A stretch of 64,000 bases of DNA from Amycolatopsis solani (GCF_033441515.1 NZ_JAWQJT010000001.1:248001-312000); one strand, 5' to 3'. Shown: positions 34,045 through 43,798, numbered from the stretch's first letter. Translations and numbers: made by a program. The notes: generated by a model from the sequence alone, not told the origin.

Positions 34045-34671
34045 ATGGCCTCGGCCAAGCTGACGCCGCTCGGTATCGCCGTGCTCGAACTGCTGCACGA
34101 GAAGCCGATGCACCCGTACGAGATGGCTCAGCTCATGCGGGAGCGGTACGTCAACACGCGCGTCAACGTCAAAGCCGGGTCGCTCTACCACACCGTGGAA
34201 CGCCTGCGGCGCGACGGACTCATCGAGGTCGTCGACACGCAGCGTGACGGCAGGCGGCCCGAACGGACCGTCTACGGCATGACGCAGGCGGGCCTCGACG
34301 AGTTCAACCAGCGGGGTCGCGAGCTGCTCGGCGATCTCGCCGCCGAGTTCCCCGCTTTCCTGTCCGGGCTCGCCGTGATCGACGAACTGGGGCGCGAGAC
34401 CTCGTTGATCGAGCTCGAACACCGGGTCACGCGGCTGCGCGCCGCGGTGGCCGCCGACCAGGCCGTGCTGGAGCGGCTGGCCGGCGACGACACGCCGCCG
34501 ATCTACTGGCTCGACTGGCGCTACCAGTGCGACCACCGGAAGTTCGAGCTCGAGTGGACCGAGCGGCTCCTCGACGACCTCAAGTCCGGGCGGATCCCGT
34601 TCCAGGACTGCGAACAACCCAAGCTCACGCTCATCACCAGGGAAGACGACGATGAACGCCAGACAAGCTAA
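34045..34671 (+). CDS. PadR family transcriptional regulator
   Basis: A 208-residue regulator: N-terminal PadR winged helix (LTPLGIAVLELLHEKPMHPYEMAQLM, VKAGSLYHTVERLRRDGLIEVV, RRPERTVYGMTQAG) and a C-terminal helical dimerisation domain. GGAGGGAA precedes ATG 34045. Its last 20 bases overlap the exporter gene, so the repressor and its likely target are translated from one message, as in other multidrug PadR systems (LmrR type). Confidence 0.9.
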   Translation: MASAKLTPLGIAVLELLHEKPMHPYEMAQLMRERYVNTRVNVKAGSLYHTVERLRRDGLIEVVDTQRDGRRPERTVYGMTQAGLDEFNQRGRELLGDLAAEFPAFLSGLAVIDELGRETSLIELEHRVTRLRAAVAADQAVLERLAGDDTPPIYWLDWRYQCDHRKFELEWTERLLDDLKSGRIPFQDCEQPKLTLITREDDDERQTS

Positions 34672-36265
34672 CCCGTGGGCCGCGCTCGGCGCGTTGTGCC
34701 TCGGCTTCTTCATGATCCTGCTCGACACGACGATCGTGACGATCGCGATCCCCACCATGCTGCGCGATCTGAACGCCGGGCTGAACTCCGTCGTCTGGGT
34801 GATCAGCGTCTACCTGCTCACCTACGCGGTACCGATGCTGTTCACCAGCCGGCTCGGCGACCGCTTCGGGCCGAAGCGGGTGTTCCTCGCCGGGCTCGTC
34901 GTGTTCACCGGCGCGTCGCTGTGGTGCGGGCTCTCCGGCAACGTCGAAATGCTGATCGCCGCGCGTGCCGTGCAGGGGCTCGGGGCCGCGCTGATGACGC
35001 CGCAGACGCTGGCGTTCATCACGCACCTCTTCCCGCCGGCCAAGCGCGGCCCGGCGATGGGCATGTGGGGCGGCGTCGCCGGCCTGGCGACGATCGCCGG
35101 CCCGCTGCTGGGCGGCGTGCTGGTGGACCACTTCGGCTGGGAGTGGATCTTCATCGTCAACGTGCCGATCGGCGTGATCGCCATCGTGCTGACGCTGCTG
35201 CTGGTTCCGGACTGGCAGCCGAAGCACTCGCACTCCTTCGACCTGCTGGGGATCTTCCTGTCGAGTGCGGCGCTGCTCTGCATCGTGTTCGGCGTCCAGA
35301 ACGGCCAGCAGTACGACTGGGGCACGGTCTTCGGCGGTATCACCGTCTTCGAGATCATCGGCGCCGGCGTGGTGCTGCTGGCCGCGTTCCTGGTGTGGCA
35401 GCGCTTCAACAAGCGTGAGCCGCTGCTGCCGCTGCAGGTGTTCTCGAACCGGAACTTCTCCGCGGGGACGCTCACCGCGACCACCGTCGGCTTCGCGATG
35501 ACCGGCATGTTCCTGCCGCTGGTCATCTACATCCAGTCGGTGCTCGGGCTGACCCCGACCATGGGCGGCCTGCTGACCGCGCCGATGTCGCTGCTGTCCG
35601 GGATCGTGGCGCCGTTCATCGGGCGCGCGTCGGACAAGGTGAACGGCAAGTACCTGGTCATCTTCGGCCTCGCCGCGCTCGCGGCCGGGCTGGGGGTCAT
35701 CGCGCTGCAGGCGACGCCGACGAGCAGCCCGTGGGCGTTCATCCCGGCGCTGCTGCTGTGCGGGCTCGGCATCGGCTGCATCTTCTCGCCGATGAGCAAC
35801 ATGACGATGGGGTCGGTCGAGCCGCGGCTGGCCGGGACGGCGTCCGGCATCTTCAACACCGCCCGCCAGGTCGGCGGCGTGCTGGGCAGCGCGGCGATCG
35901 GCGTGCTGCTGCAGGCGCGGATCAGCGCGTCCATCGCGGACGAAGCGACGAAGGCGGCTTCGCAGCTGCCGGAGCAGTACCGGGCGCCGTTCGCCGACGG
36001 CATCGCGCACGCCGCCGCGAGCACCGGCGAGTTCGGTTCGGCCGGCGGGCCGGCGCCGATGCCGGGGCTGCCGGCGGAAATCGCCGCGCAGGCGGGGAAG
36101 CTGGCTTCGGAGGCGGTCCACAGTGGACTCACCGACGCCGCCCGCGTGACGATGCTGCTGCCGATGGGCGTGCTGCTGCTGGGGATCCTGTCGGCGGCGC
36201 TGTTGCGGAAGGTCAAGCCCCGCTGGGAAACCCCGGCGCCGGCGCCCGAAGCCGCCGCGGCCTGA
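34652..36265 (+). CDS. DHA2-family MFS drug exporter (14 helices)
   Basis: A 537-residue EmrB/QacA-type proton antiporter with 14 predicted membrane helices. LLDTTIVTIAIPTML (motif D1), SRLGDRFGPKRVFLAG (motif A), GGVLVDHFGWEWIFIVNVPIG (motif C) and a long extracytoplasmic loop at about 425-470 before the last helix are visible. ATG 34652 lies inside the PadR gene. Ends just before a strong hairpin. Substrate unknown, probably lipophilic drugs or a natural product. Confidence 0.88.
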   Translation: MNARQANPWAALGALCLGFFMILLDTTIVTIAIPTMLRDLNAGLNSVVWVISVYLLTYAVPMLFTSRLGDRFGPKRVFLAGLVVFTGASLWCGLSGNVEMLIAARAVQGLGAALMTPQTLAFITHLFPPAKRGPAMGMWGGVAGLATIAGPLLGGVLVDHFGWEWIFIVNVPIGVIAIVLTLLLVPDWQPKHSHSFDLLGIFLSSAALLCIVFGVQNGQQYDWGTVFGGITVFEIIGAGVVLLAAFLVWQRFNKREPLLPLQVFSNRNFSAGTLTATTVGFAMTGMFLPLVIYIQSVLGLTPTMGGLLTAPMSLLSGIVAPFIGRASDKVNGKYLVIFGLAALAAGLGVIALQATPTSSPWAFIPALLLCGLGIGCIFSPMSNMTMGSVEPRLAGTASGIFNTARQVGGVLGSAAIGVLLQARISASIADEATKAASQLPEQYRAPFADGIAHAAASTGEFGSAGGPAPMPGLPAEIAAQAGKLASEAVHSGLTDAARVTMLLPMGVLLLGILSAALLRKVKPRWETPAPAPEAAAA

Positions 36266-36268
36266 AAA

Positions 36269-36309
36269 CCGTGCGAGCCCCCGGTGTCGGGTGCCGGGGG
36301 CTCGCACGG
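36269..36309 (+). terminator. Hairpin terminator after exporter gene
   Basis: A perfect 16-base-pair stem (36269-36284 with 36294-36309) and a nine-base loop directly after the exporter stop codon. No U-tract follows on the plus strand; on the minus strand TTTT follows the stem, so it may also stop transcripts of the small minus-strand gene at 36340. Confidence 0.75.
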
Positions 36310-36339
36310 ACCGCGGGAGCGGTGGTCTCTGGTCCGGAA

Positions 36340-36441
36340 TCAGCTCCGGCGCCGGGCCGAGCCGGCCCGGCGCGGCGCGCGGCGTTTCGTCCACCACGAC
36401 GACCGCGGTACCGGCGTCGATTCCGTCACGCGCACGGTCAT
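36340..36441 (-). CDS. Small arginine-rich ORF with strong ribosome site
   Basis: A 33-codon open reading frame, ATG 36441 to TGA 36340, too short for usual gene finders. GGGAGG lies six bases before the ATG, as good a ribosome site as any in the window. The peptide is strongly basic: MTVRVTESTPVP, then SSWWTKRRAPRRAG and an RRRS end. No family is recognised. A nucleic-acid- or membrane-binding peptide is conceivable; chance is also possible. Confidence 0.4.
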   Translation of the reverse strand: MTVRVTESTPVPRSSWWTKRRAPRRAGSARRRS

Positions 36442-36552
36442 GGGCACCTCCCGCGCCGGATCCATATGTTGCGAGCCACAACAAAATAACTCTCCCGCGA
36501 AGTGGTGCCGGTCACAATTCGGTCACGACGGGCGGCCGGGTAGGTTCCCGGG

Positions 36553-37182
36553 GTGCAGTTCGTCCTCGCTTCCCAGTCCCCCGCCCGGCTCGCCCTCCTG
36601 CGCTCCGCTGGCCTCGATCCCGCCGTGTTCGTCTCCGGCGTCGACGAGGACGCCGTGGCCGCCGCGCTGACCGATCCCTCGCCTTCGGAACTCGTCGCCG
36701 CCCTCGCCGCGGCCAAGGCCGAAGCCGTCATCGACAAGGTCGCCGCGGTGCACCCCGACGCCGTCGTCGTCGCCTGCGACTCGATGCTCGACATCGGCGG
36801 GCAGATGGTCGGCAAACCGGCCGATCCGGACATCGCGCGGCAGCGCTGGGCCGCGATGGCCGGGACATCCGGTGAACTCCTCACCGGACACGCGGTCGTC
36901 CGGCTCGACGGCGGCACGCGCGCCAAGGAGGCCGCGGGCTGGGAATCGACGACCGTCCGGTTCGGCACGCCGAGCGAGCGCGAGATCGACGCCTACGTCG
37001 CCAGTGGCGAACCGCTGCACGTGGCGGGCGGCTTCACGATCGACGGCCGGGGCGGCTGGTTCGTCGAAGGGCTCGACGGCGGCCACACGAGCGTCATCGG
37101 GATCAGCCTGCCGCTGACGCGCCGGCTGCTGGCCGAGGTCGGCGTCAGTGTCGTGGATCTCTGGGAGCGTCCCGCATCCTGA
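36553..37182 (+). CDS. maf: Maf-type nucleoside triphosphate pyrophosphatase
   Basis: A 209-residue Maf/HAM1-like house-cleaning enzyme that hydrolyses non-canonical or pyrimidine nucleoside triphosphates to monophosphates. Motifs: LASQSPARLALLRSAGL at the N-terminus, ACDSMLDIGGQMVGKP (catalytic aspartate), GHAVVRLDGG and AGGFTIDGRGGWFVEGLDG. GTG 36553 lies six bases after TAGGTT, a leaderless-like start. In mycobacteria maf follows accE directly; here a regulator/oxidoreductase pair and a regulator/exporter pair lie between. Confidence 0.9.
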   Translation: MQFVLASQSPARLALLRSAGLDPAVFVSGVDEDAVAAALTDPSPSELVAALAAAKAEAVIDKVAAVHPDAVVVACDSMLDIGGQMVGKPADPDIARQRWAAMAGTSGELLTGHAVVRLDGGTRAKEAAGWESTTVRFGTPSEREIDAYVASGEPLHVAGGFTIDGRGGWFVEGLDGGHTSVIGISLPLTRRLLAEVGVSVVDLWERPAS

Positions 37183-37282
37183 GAAGGGCGCCACACGAAC
37201 GGGTGATCCGGAAGAGTCCGCTCTTGCCTAACGTTCTCCTGACGAGGCAAGACGAGAAATTTTCGAGCACCGGAGTCGCCCC

Positions 37283-38635
37283 GTGTCTTTCGTACGGACA
37301 TACACCAAACCGCGGGTGTTCGCGGCCGCGGTCCTCGGCTCGCTCGTCGTCGGCGCCCTGCTGGGTGTCGTCGCACGGCAGACCGAGGCCGGCTGGCTGA
37401 CCGATCTCCTCGACCAGATCGGCACCATCTTCACCACGCTGCTGCAGATCGCGGTGATCCCGCTGGTCTTCACGGCCATCGTGGTCGGCATCAACAGCCT
37501 CCGCGGGCTCGGCGGCGGCCGCACCGCCGCGCGCCTCGGCGGCAAGACGGTGCTGTGGTTCGCGATCACGTCGTTCATCGCGTCCCTGATCGGCATCGCG
37601 GTCGGCAAGCTCTTCAACCCCGGTGCCGGCGGGCTCGGCGGCGTCGAGGCGACCGCCAAGAACGCCGACAAGGCCGCGGCCAGCGTCGACCACTGGGGCT
37701 CGTGGAGCGCCTTCATCGACGGCCTGCTGCCGGAGAACTTCGTGAAAGCGTTTGCCGACGGCGAGACGCTGCAGGTGCTCTTCCTCGCGCTGGTGATCGG
37801 CGCGGCCGCGTACAGCCTCGGTGACAAGGCCAAGCCGTTCGTGGACTTCACGACGAGCGTCTTCGAAATCATCCAGCGCTACCTCGGCTGGATCGTCCGG
37901 CTGGCCCCGATCGGCATCATCGGCCTGATCGGCGCGGCCGTCTCCAACTACGGTGACGCGCTGTTCCGGCCGCTGTTCTCCACCACGCTCGCGGTGTACG
38001 TCGGCTGCCTGGTCGTGCTCTTCGTCGTCTACCCGATCCTGCTGCAGTTCGTGGCGAAGGTCAGCCCGCTGAAGTTCTTCGCCAAGGCGGGCACGGCGAT
38101 CCAGTTCGCGTTCGCGTCGCAGTCCTCGGCCGCGACGCTGCCGCTGACCCGCCAGTCCGCGGTCAACCTCGGCGTCCAGCCGGCGTACGCGGCCTTCGCG
38201 ACCCCGCTCGGCAGCGCGACCAAGATGGACGGCTGCGCGGCGGTCTTCCCGGCGATCGCGGCGATCTTCGTCGCGAACCTGGCGGGGGTGTCGCTGAACT
38301 TCTGGCAGTACGTGGGCATCGTCGTGGTCGCCGTGGTCGGCGCGCTGGCGACGGCCGGGACCACGGGCTGGCTGACGGCGTTCACGCTGACGACGTCGTT
38401 CATCGGCCTCGACGCCAAGCAGGTGGCGCTCGGCCTGGCGCTGATCTACTCGGTCAACCCGATCATGGACATGATGCGGACCGCCACGAACGTCGCCGGC
38501 CAGATCGCCGTCCCGGTGATCGTGGCGCGCGGCGAAGGCCTCCTCGACGAAGAGGTCCTCAACGCCCCGACGGACAACCCGCTCCACAGCGACGACGGCA
38601 CTTCCGCCCGCCACGCGGAACCCGCCCCCGCCTGA
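37283..38635 (+). CDS. Dicarboxylate/amino acid:cation symporter
   Basis: A 450-residue DAACS-family (GltP/DctA-like) transporter with eight helices and two re-entrant loops. The first hairpin reads SSAATLPLTRQ, the cation/substrate helix ATKMDGCAAVFPAI and the last helix NPIMDMMRTATNVAGQ. It would import glutamate, aspartate or C4-dicarboxylates with Na+ or H+. GGAG lies seven bases before GTG 37283. Insertion of this gene between maf and accA3 is one of several breaks in the carboxylase cluster. Confidence 0.87.
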   Translation: MSFVRTYTKPRVFAAAVLGSLVVGALLGVVARQTEAGWLTDLLDQIGTIFTTLLQIAVIPLVFTAIVVGINSLRGLGGGRTAARLGGKTVLWFAITSFIASLIGIAVGKLFNPGAGGLGGVEATAKNADKAAASVDHWGSWSAFIDGLLPENFVKAFADGETLQVLFLALVIGAAAYSLGDKAKPFVDFTTSVFEIIQRYLGWIVRLAPIGIIGLIGAAVSNYGDALFRPLFSTTLAVYVGCLVVLFVVYPILLQFVAKVSPLKFFAKAGTAIQFAFASQSSAATLPLTRQSAVNLGVQPAYAAFATPLGSATKMDGCAAVFPAIAAIFVANLAGVSLNFWQYVGIVVVAVVGALATAGTTGWLTAFTLTTSFIGLDAKQVALGLALIYSVNPIMDMMRTATNVAGQIAVPVIVARGEGLLDEEVLNAPTDNPLHSDDGTSARHAEPAPA

Positions 38636-38640
38636 GCGCA

Positions 38641-38657
38641 ACTTTCGTCATGAAAGT
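38641..38657. terminator. Short inverted repeat between convergent genes
   Basis: ACTTTC-gtcat-GAAAGT is a six-base-pair stem with a five-base loop between the symporter stop and the stop of the opposing gene at 38670. It is short, so its role as a terminator is tentative. Confidence 0.3.
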
Positions 38658-38669
38658 GACGGGTTTGGG

Positions 38670-39404
38670 TCAGGAAGTGGGGCAGGGGCGGAGGTCGGCG
38701 CGGGTGAGGCGGATGTCCGGCCAGCCGCGCAGGTCCGAGGGGGCGGTGTAGCGGCGGGTGCAGCCGACCGACTTGCCCGTCAGGTCGTACACCTCGCCCA
38801 GCACCGGCGACGCCTCGCACTTCGGGGTGCCGGACGCCGCGCCACCGCAGTCGTGGCGGACCACGATCACGTCCGCGCGGCCGTCGGCCGTGACGTCGTA
38901 GAGCGACAGCGTCCCGGCGTCCGCGTAGTACGGCTTGCCCGGGTCGCGCCACACTCCCCCGCTGCCGACCAGCAGTTCGCCGTACGCGGCCGTGCCGTCG
39001 TCGCTGTCGTCGCCGACGTCGCCGCGGACCAGGCACGCCGGGGCGGCGCCGTCGACGCAGCGCAGCGAGTTCTGGTCCAGCCGCACGCCCAGCTGGGCGA
39101 TCGCCAGCTCGAACACCGTGCCCGGCTCGGGCCCGACGCGCAGCCGCGCCGATCCGCCGGACGTGTCGGTCAGCAGCACCACCGGCGTGCCACCGACGGT
39201 GACCGCCGCGAGCTGGCGACAGGGGCCGCCGCCGCAGGTCACCGCGGGTGCTACCGGCGCCGCCGCGGGTTCGGCCGCGCCTGAGGGCACCTCGGGGCGC
39301 GGGCGCAGCGCGAACACGGCGCCGATCGCGCCCAGCGTCACCACCGCGGCCAGCACCGCCGTGAGCAGCGCCGACCGGGGCGTCCGCGCTGCCGTAGTCC
39401 GCAT
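38670..39404 (-). CDS. Membrane-anchored exported protein with FG-GAP-like motif
   Basis: A 244-residue protein with one N-terminal membrane anchor (about residues 12-33), a Pro/Ala linker and an extracytoplasmic domain with seven cysteines, including CGGGPC, and a Ca-binding-like phrase DVTADGRADVIVV resembling FG-GAP repeats. No family name or function can be given. ATG 39404 lies seven bases after TACGCT on the minus strand, consistent with a leaderless message. Confidence 0.65.
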   Translation of the reverse strand: MRTTAARTPRSALLTAVLAAVVTLGAIGAVFALRPRPEVPSGAAEPAAAPVAPAVTCGGGPCRQLAAVTVGGTPVVLLTDTSGGSARLRVGPEPGTVFELAIAQLGVRLDQNSLRCVDGAAPACLVRGDVGDDSDDGTAAYGELLVGSGGVWRDPGKPYYADAGTLSLYDVTADGRADVIVVRHDCGGAASGTPKCEASPVLGEVYDLTGKSVGCTRRYTAPSDLRGWPDIRLTRADLRPCPTS

Positions 39405-39533
39405 AAGACAGAGCGTAAGCCGGTTCGCGACGGTGTGTGGGCAACGCCCGGGCCGATGTGGCTGAAATCCCCCGGCCGGGCACCCGATCGGTGAGGGCGT
39501 GGCTCGCGCAGCGTGTCCGTCTATGTTGTCCCC

Positions 39534-39809
39534 GTGACCAACCCGAACCTTCCCCCCGCCCTGTACCTCCCCACCGGCCCGGCCAGCGCCGAGACCGAAG
39601 GCGCCTCGATCGAACTCCGCCGGACGCCGGACGGCCGCACCGCGCTGGTCGCGTTCACCGCGCTGGACCGGCTGATCGACTGCTGCGGCGAGCACCAGCC
39701 GTGGGTGCTGGTGAACACCGAGCACCTGCCGAAGGTGCACGCCGCGAACCCGTACGACGTGATCGTGCTCGACTCGCCGCTGCCCCAGGAGCTGCGCCAC
39801 CACGTCTGA
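39534..39809 (+). CDS. Small SseB-like protein
   Basis: A 91-residue protein: [51 protein letters not shown] is spread over residues 8-60, with a pattern resembling short SseB/SAV_915-like proteins of actinobacteria whose function is unknown. GTG 39534 is preferred because TATGTT lies six bases upstream; GTG 39513 would add seven residues. It precedes accA3 by 106 bases. Confidence 0.6.
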   Translation: MTNPNLPPALYLPTGPASAETEGASIELRRTPDGRTALVAFTALDRLIDCCGEHQPWVLVNTEHLPKVHAANPYDVIVLDSPLPQELRHHV

Positions 39810-39915
39810 GCGTGGTTCACCTCTCACTCAACTGACTCGCGACGTCATATCCGTAGACTCCCCGGTACCGCGTGGGCGGTCAGCAATGCAGCTGTCGGGA
39901 CGCAGGAGGTGCGGG

Positions 39916-41709
39916 GTGGCCGAGCAGGTCGGCGAATCCACCGGTGGTCCGGTGACCAAGATCCTGGTCGCCAACCGGGGCGAGATCGCGGTACGCGTGA
40001 TCAGAGCGGCCAAGGACGCCGGTCTGGCCAGCGTCGCGGTGTACGCCGATCCGGATCGCGACGCACCGCACGTCCGGCTGGCGGACGAAGCCTTCGCGCT
40101 CGGCGGGACCACCGCCGCGGAGAGCTACCTCAACATCGAAAAGCTCCTGGACGCCGCCAAGCGCTCGGGCGCCGACTCGGTGCACCCGGGCTACGGCTTC
40201 CTCTCCGAGAACGCGGACTTCGCCCAGGCGGTCATCGACGCCGGGCTGACCTGGATCGGGCCCGGCCCGCAGGCCATCCGCGACCTCGGCGACAAGGTCA
40301 CCGCGCGCCACATCGCGATGCGCGCGGGCGCGCCGCTGGTGCCGGGCACCAAGGAGCCGGTGCAGGACGCCGCCGAGATCGTCGCGTTCGCCGACGAGCA
40401 CGGCCTGCCGGTGGCCATCAAGGCCGCGTTCGGCGGCGGCGGGCGCGGCCTCAAGGTCGCGCGCACCCGCGAAGAGATCCCCGAGCTGTTCGAGTCGGCC
40501 ACCCGCGAGGCGGTCGCCGCGTTCGGCCGCGGCGAGTGCTTCGTCGAGCGCTACCTGGACAAGCCGCGGCACGTCGAGGCCCAGGTACTGGCCGACATGC
40601 ACGGCAACGCGATCGTCGTCGGCACCCGCGACTGCTCGCTGCAGCGGCGGCACCAGAAGCTCGTCGAAGAGGCGCCCGCGCCGTTCCTGAGCGACGACCA
40701 GCGCGCGCGCATCCACTCCTCGGCCAAGGCGATCTGCAAGGAAGCCGGGTACTACGGCGCCGGCACGGTCGAGTACCTCGTCGCCACCGACGGCACGATC
40801 TCCTTCCTGGAGGTCAACACGCGCCTGCAGGTCGAGCACCCGGTGTCGGAGGAAACCACCGGCCTCGACCTCGTCCGCGAGATGTTCCGCATCGCGCGCG
40901 GCGAAAAGCTGCGGATCACCGAAGACCCCGAGCCGCGCGGCCACTCCATCGAGTTCCGCATCAACGGCGAGGACGCCGGCCGCGGCTTCCTGCCCGCGCC
41001 GGGCACGGTGACGAAGTTCGTCGCGCCGAGCGGCCCCGGCATCCGCGTCGACTCCGGCGTCGAGTCCGGCAGCGTCATCGGCGGGCAGTTCGACTCGATG
41101 CTGGCGAAGCTGATCGTCACCGGCTCGGACCGGAACAACGCCCTCGAACGCAGCCGCCGCGCGCTGGCGGAGATGGTCGTCGAGGGCATGGCGACCGTGC
41201 TGCCGTTCGACCGCGTGATCGTCGACGACCCCGCGTTCATCGGCGACGAGAACGGCTTCAGCGTGCACACGCGCTGGATCGAGACGGAGTTCGACAACCG
41301 GATCGAGCCGTTCGTGGCGCCGGACGTCGAGACCGCCGAAGAAGAGCCGCGGCAGAACGTCGTGGTCGAGGTCGGCGGGCGGCGCCTGGAAGTGTCGCTG
41401 CCGGGCGGGTTCGCGCTCGAAGGCGGCGGCGGGGGCGGCACCGCCGTCAAGGCGAAGCCGCGCAAGCGGGCCGGCGGCACCAAGGCCGCGGTCAGCGGCG
41501 ACGCCGTCACGGCGCCGATGCAGGGCACCATCGTCAAGGTCGCCGTCGAAGAGGGCCAGACGGTCGAAGCCGGTGAGCTGATCGTCGTCCTCGAGGCGAT
41601 GAAGATGGAGAACCCGGTCACCGCACACAAAGCGGGCACCGTCACCGGACTTTCCGTCGAGGTCGGCGCCGCCGTGACGCAGGGCACACAACTGCTCGAG
41701 CTGAAGTAG
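39916..41709 (+). CDS. accA3: Acyl-CoA carboxylase alpha subunit (biotin carboxylase + BCCP)
   Basis: A 597-residue protein joining biotin carboxylase (residues about 8-450: [62 protein letters not shown]) to a Gly/Ala/Lys linker and a biotinyl domain with K563 in EAMKMEN. It carboxylates its own biotin with ATP and bicarbonate and passes CO2 to AccD partners; BirA (14697-15494) adds the biotin. GTG 39916 has AGGAGG seven bases upstream and is preferred over ATG 39886. Confidence 0.93.
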   Translation: MAEQVGESTGGPVTKILVANRGEIAVRVIRAAKDAGLASVAVYADPDRDAPHVRLADEAFALGGTTAAESYLNIEKLLDAAKRSGADSVHPGYGFLSENADFAQAVIDAGLTWIGPGPQAIRDLGDKVTARHIAMRAGAPLVPGTKEPVQDAAEIVAFADEHGLPVAIKAAFGGGGRGLKVARTREEIPELFESATREAVAAFGRGECFVERYLDKPRHVEAQVLADMHGNAIVVGTRDCSLQRRHQKLVEEAPAPFLSDDQRARIHSSAKAICKEAGYYGAGTVEYLVATDGTISFLEVNTRLQVEHPVSEETTGLDLVREMFRIARGEKLRITEDPEPRGHSIEFRINGEDAGRGFLPAPGTVTKFVAPSGPGIRVDSGVESGSVIGGQFDSMLAKLIVTGSDRNNALERSRRALAEMVVEGMATVLPFDRVIVDDPAFIGDENGFSVHTRWIETEFDNRIEPFVAPDVETAEEEPRQNVVVEVGGRRLEVSLPGGFALEGGGGGGTAVKAKPRKRAGGTKAAVSGDAVTAPMQGTIVKVAVEEGQTVEAGELIVVLEAMKMENPVTAHKAGTVTGLSVEVGAAVTQGTQLLELK

Positions 41710-41767
41710 GACGGTTCGTTACAGATGTCGTGGTGGGCCGCCCCCGAGGCGGCCTACCATCGACTAC

Positions 41768-42310
41768 GTGACCGAAGTCCCGTCTCCGCAGCTGCGGATC
41801 AGCGACCAGAACCGCGAGTCCGCGCTGTCCGCGCTCGGTGAGCACATGAGCGCGGGGCGGATCGACATCGACGAGTACGGCGAGCGTTCGGCGCGGATCA
41901 CCGCGGCGAAGACGCGCGGCGAGCTCGGCGAGGTCTTCACGGACCTGCCGGCCCCGCACCCCCGCTACGACGACGTCCCGCAGGCCGCGGTGGCACCGGC
42001 GCCCGAACCGGCGGCGGCCGCCCCGGCGCCGCGGCCGTCGGGTGGACCGGAGAACTGGTCGCCGCCGCAGCGGTTCGTCGCCGCGATCTTCCCGCTGACC
42101 CTGATCGCCGCGATCGCGCTGATCGCCACCGGCACGCTCGCGTGGCCGATCATCTTCCTCCCGATCGGGGTCGGCGTCTTCGGCAAGGCGATGTGGGGCC
42201 ACGGCTGGAACCACGACGAGCAGCACCGCCGCCGCCACGACCGCCACCTGCGCGACCGCGAGCGCCGTCGCGAGCTGCGCGACTCCTACCGGCGCGAGCT
42301 GGGCCGCTGA
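41768..42310 (+). CDS. DUF1707 membrane protein (copy 1)
   Basis: A 180-residue protein: DUF1707 domain at residues 9-60 (LRISDQNRESALSALGEHMSAGRIDIDEYGERSA), Pro/Ala linker, two membrane helices (about 102-145) and an Arg/His-rich tail. The family is found almost only in actinobacteria; function unknown, possibly a membrane-tethered partner. GTG 41768 lies seven bases after TACCAT (leaderless-like). A paralogue follows after two bases. Confidence 0.8.
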   Translation: MTEVPSPQLRISDQNRESALSALGEHMSAGRIDIDEYGERSARITAAKTRGELGEVFTDLPAPHPRYDDVPQAAVAPAPEPAAAAPAPRPSGGPENWSPPQRFVAAIFPLTLIAAIALIATGTLAWPIIFLPIGVGVFGKAMWGHGWNHDEQHRRRHDRHLRDRERRRELRDSYRRELGR

Positions 42311-42312
42311 TC

Positions 42313-42705
42313 GTGGCCGTCGGCGACATGCGGTTGAGCGACGCCGAGCGCCAGGACGCCCTCGACGTCCTCGAAGAGCACGTCCGCAGCGGCCGCCTCG
42401 ACATCGACGAGTACGGGTCCCGGACGGCGAAGGTCACCGCCGCCAAACGGGTCAGCGAGCTCGTCCCGCTGTTCGACGACCTGCCGTCGCCGCGCCCGAG
42501 CGCGTTGCTGAACGGTGCTTCCGCCCCGGTGACGGCCCCGGCCGGGGAGACCGCGCTGTCGCAGTTCCTGACGCGCAGCGCGGTGCCGATCGCGATCGTG
42601 CTGGCGATCGCGGTGCTCATCCTCTCGCGCGGCAGGCTGCTGATCATCTCGGTCGCGCTGCCGCTCGTCGTCGCGGCGCTCGCGCGGGTTCGTCGCCCGC
42701 GCTGA
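42313..42705 (+). CDS. DUF1707 membrane protein (copy 2)
   Basis: A 130-residue paralogue: DUF1707 domain at residues 6-57 (MRLSDAERQDALDVLEEHVRSGRLDIDEYGSR), short linker, then hydrophobic helices in the last 45 residues. It begins two bases after the stop of copy 1, so both are certainly co-transcribed. GTG 42313 or ATG 42328 may start it. The pair could form a heteromer, which is inference. Confidence 0.8.
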   Translation: MAVGDMRLSDAERQDALDVLEEHVRSGRLDIDEYGSRTAKVTAAKRVSELVPLFDDLPSPRPSALLNGASAPVTAPAGETALSQFLTRSAVPIAIVLAIAVLILSRGRLLIISVALPLVVAALARVRRPR

Positions 42706-42778
42706 TCTTCCTCCTCCCGGCAACCGAACCGCCGCACCGGACGTGGAGCAGGTGCAGGTCGGGGACAAGGGAGAGACG

Positions 42779-43798
42779 ATGAAGAGCAAGTTCTGGGCGC
42801 GGGTCGTGGTGCCCGTCGTCGCCGCGGTTTCGGTGGCGGCGCTGGCGCAGCCCGCGGACGCCGCGATCCGCATCGCGTGGCGGCCGACGGTCCTGCCGCT
42901 GCCGTCCGGCGCGGGCACCGGCGTCCTGACCGGATCGGACGGGAAGGGCGAGTACACCGGCACGTTCGACGTGAACGGCGTGCAGACGGTCGTCAGCTGG
43001 CGGAACGGGCAGCCGGTGGTGCGGGGCGTGCCGAGCGGGTACGAAGCCGCGCTCGCCGCGGACGAGAACGCCGCCGGCGTTGTGGCCGGCACGGTGCACG
43101 ACTACGACACCTTCATCAGCCGGGCGTTCACGCTGGACGCGACCGGGTTCCACATGCGGGACGTCCCGGCGGGCTACGACTACGTCTACGGCGTCGCGAT
43201 CAACGCCCGCGGCGACCTGCTCGGCCGGGCGACGCAGTTCGGCAGCGGTGGCGCCGAGGCCGCGGTGCTGTGGCGCGCGGACGGCAGCGCGCCGGTGCTG
43301 ATCCCGAAGACGCCGGACACGTACTACGCGCGCGACATCGACGAGGACGGCACGATCCTGTTCGACTCCGGCAACCGCTCGGCGCTGTGGAAGGACGGCA
43401 TTCTCCGCTACCTTTCGCCGGAACCGTCCCTGCAGGCCTGGGGCTACGCGATCCGCAACGGCGTCGTGGTCGGGACGGCGATCCGGGGCGGCGTCGAGCA
43501 GGCGGTGCGCTGGTCCTCCGCGACGAGCTCGTGGGCCGCGCTGCCGGGCGGTGGGCGCGCGCTGAGCGTCAACAAGGCAGGCCTGACGGCCGGGCTGGTG
43601 CCGAACCCGTCGGGGCCGGTCATCGTCGGCAACGCGATCGTGTGGCGCACGACGACGCCGGGCGAGGTCCGCGCACCGAGCGGCTACTCGAAGTTCGAGG
43701 CCCGGGTGGCGGCGGACGACGGCTCCCTGGCGGGCTTCGCGGCGAACAGCGCGAGCGACTCGTACGGCGTGCCGGTGGTCTGGCGCCTGACCCCTTGA
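42779..43798 (+). CDS. Secreted propeller-like protein (copy 1)
   Basis: A 339-residue exported protein with a signal peptide (MKSKFWARVVVPVVAAVSV ... QPADA, cleavage near residue 26) and about seven repeats of the type GxxxGxAxxxGxxxAxxW (for example GVVAGTVHDYDTFISRAF, GDLLGRATQFGSGGAEAAVLW, DEDGTILFDSGNRSALWKDG), reminiscent of HAF-family extracellular repeats and a beta-propeller fold. No enzyme motif is seen; binding of a ligand or surface is plausible. AGGGAGAG precedes ATG 42779. A close paralogue follows. Confidence 0.7.
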   Translation: MKSKFWARVVVPVVAAVSVAALAQPADAAIRIAWRPTVLPLPSGAGTGVLTGSDGKGEYTGTFDVNGVQTVVSWRNGQPVVRGVPSGYEAALAADENAAGVVAGTVHDYDTFISRAFTLDATGFHMRDVPAGYDYVYGVAINARGDLLGRATQFGSGGAEAAVLWRADGSAPVLIPKTPDTYYARDIDEDGTILFDSGNRSALWKDGILRYLSPEPSLQAWGYAIRNGVVVGTAIRGGVEQAVRWSSATSSWAALPGGGRALSVNKAGLTAGLVPNPSGPVIVGNAIVWRTTTPGEVRAPSGYSKFEARVAADDGSLAGFAANSASDSYGVPVVWRLTP

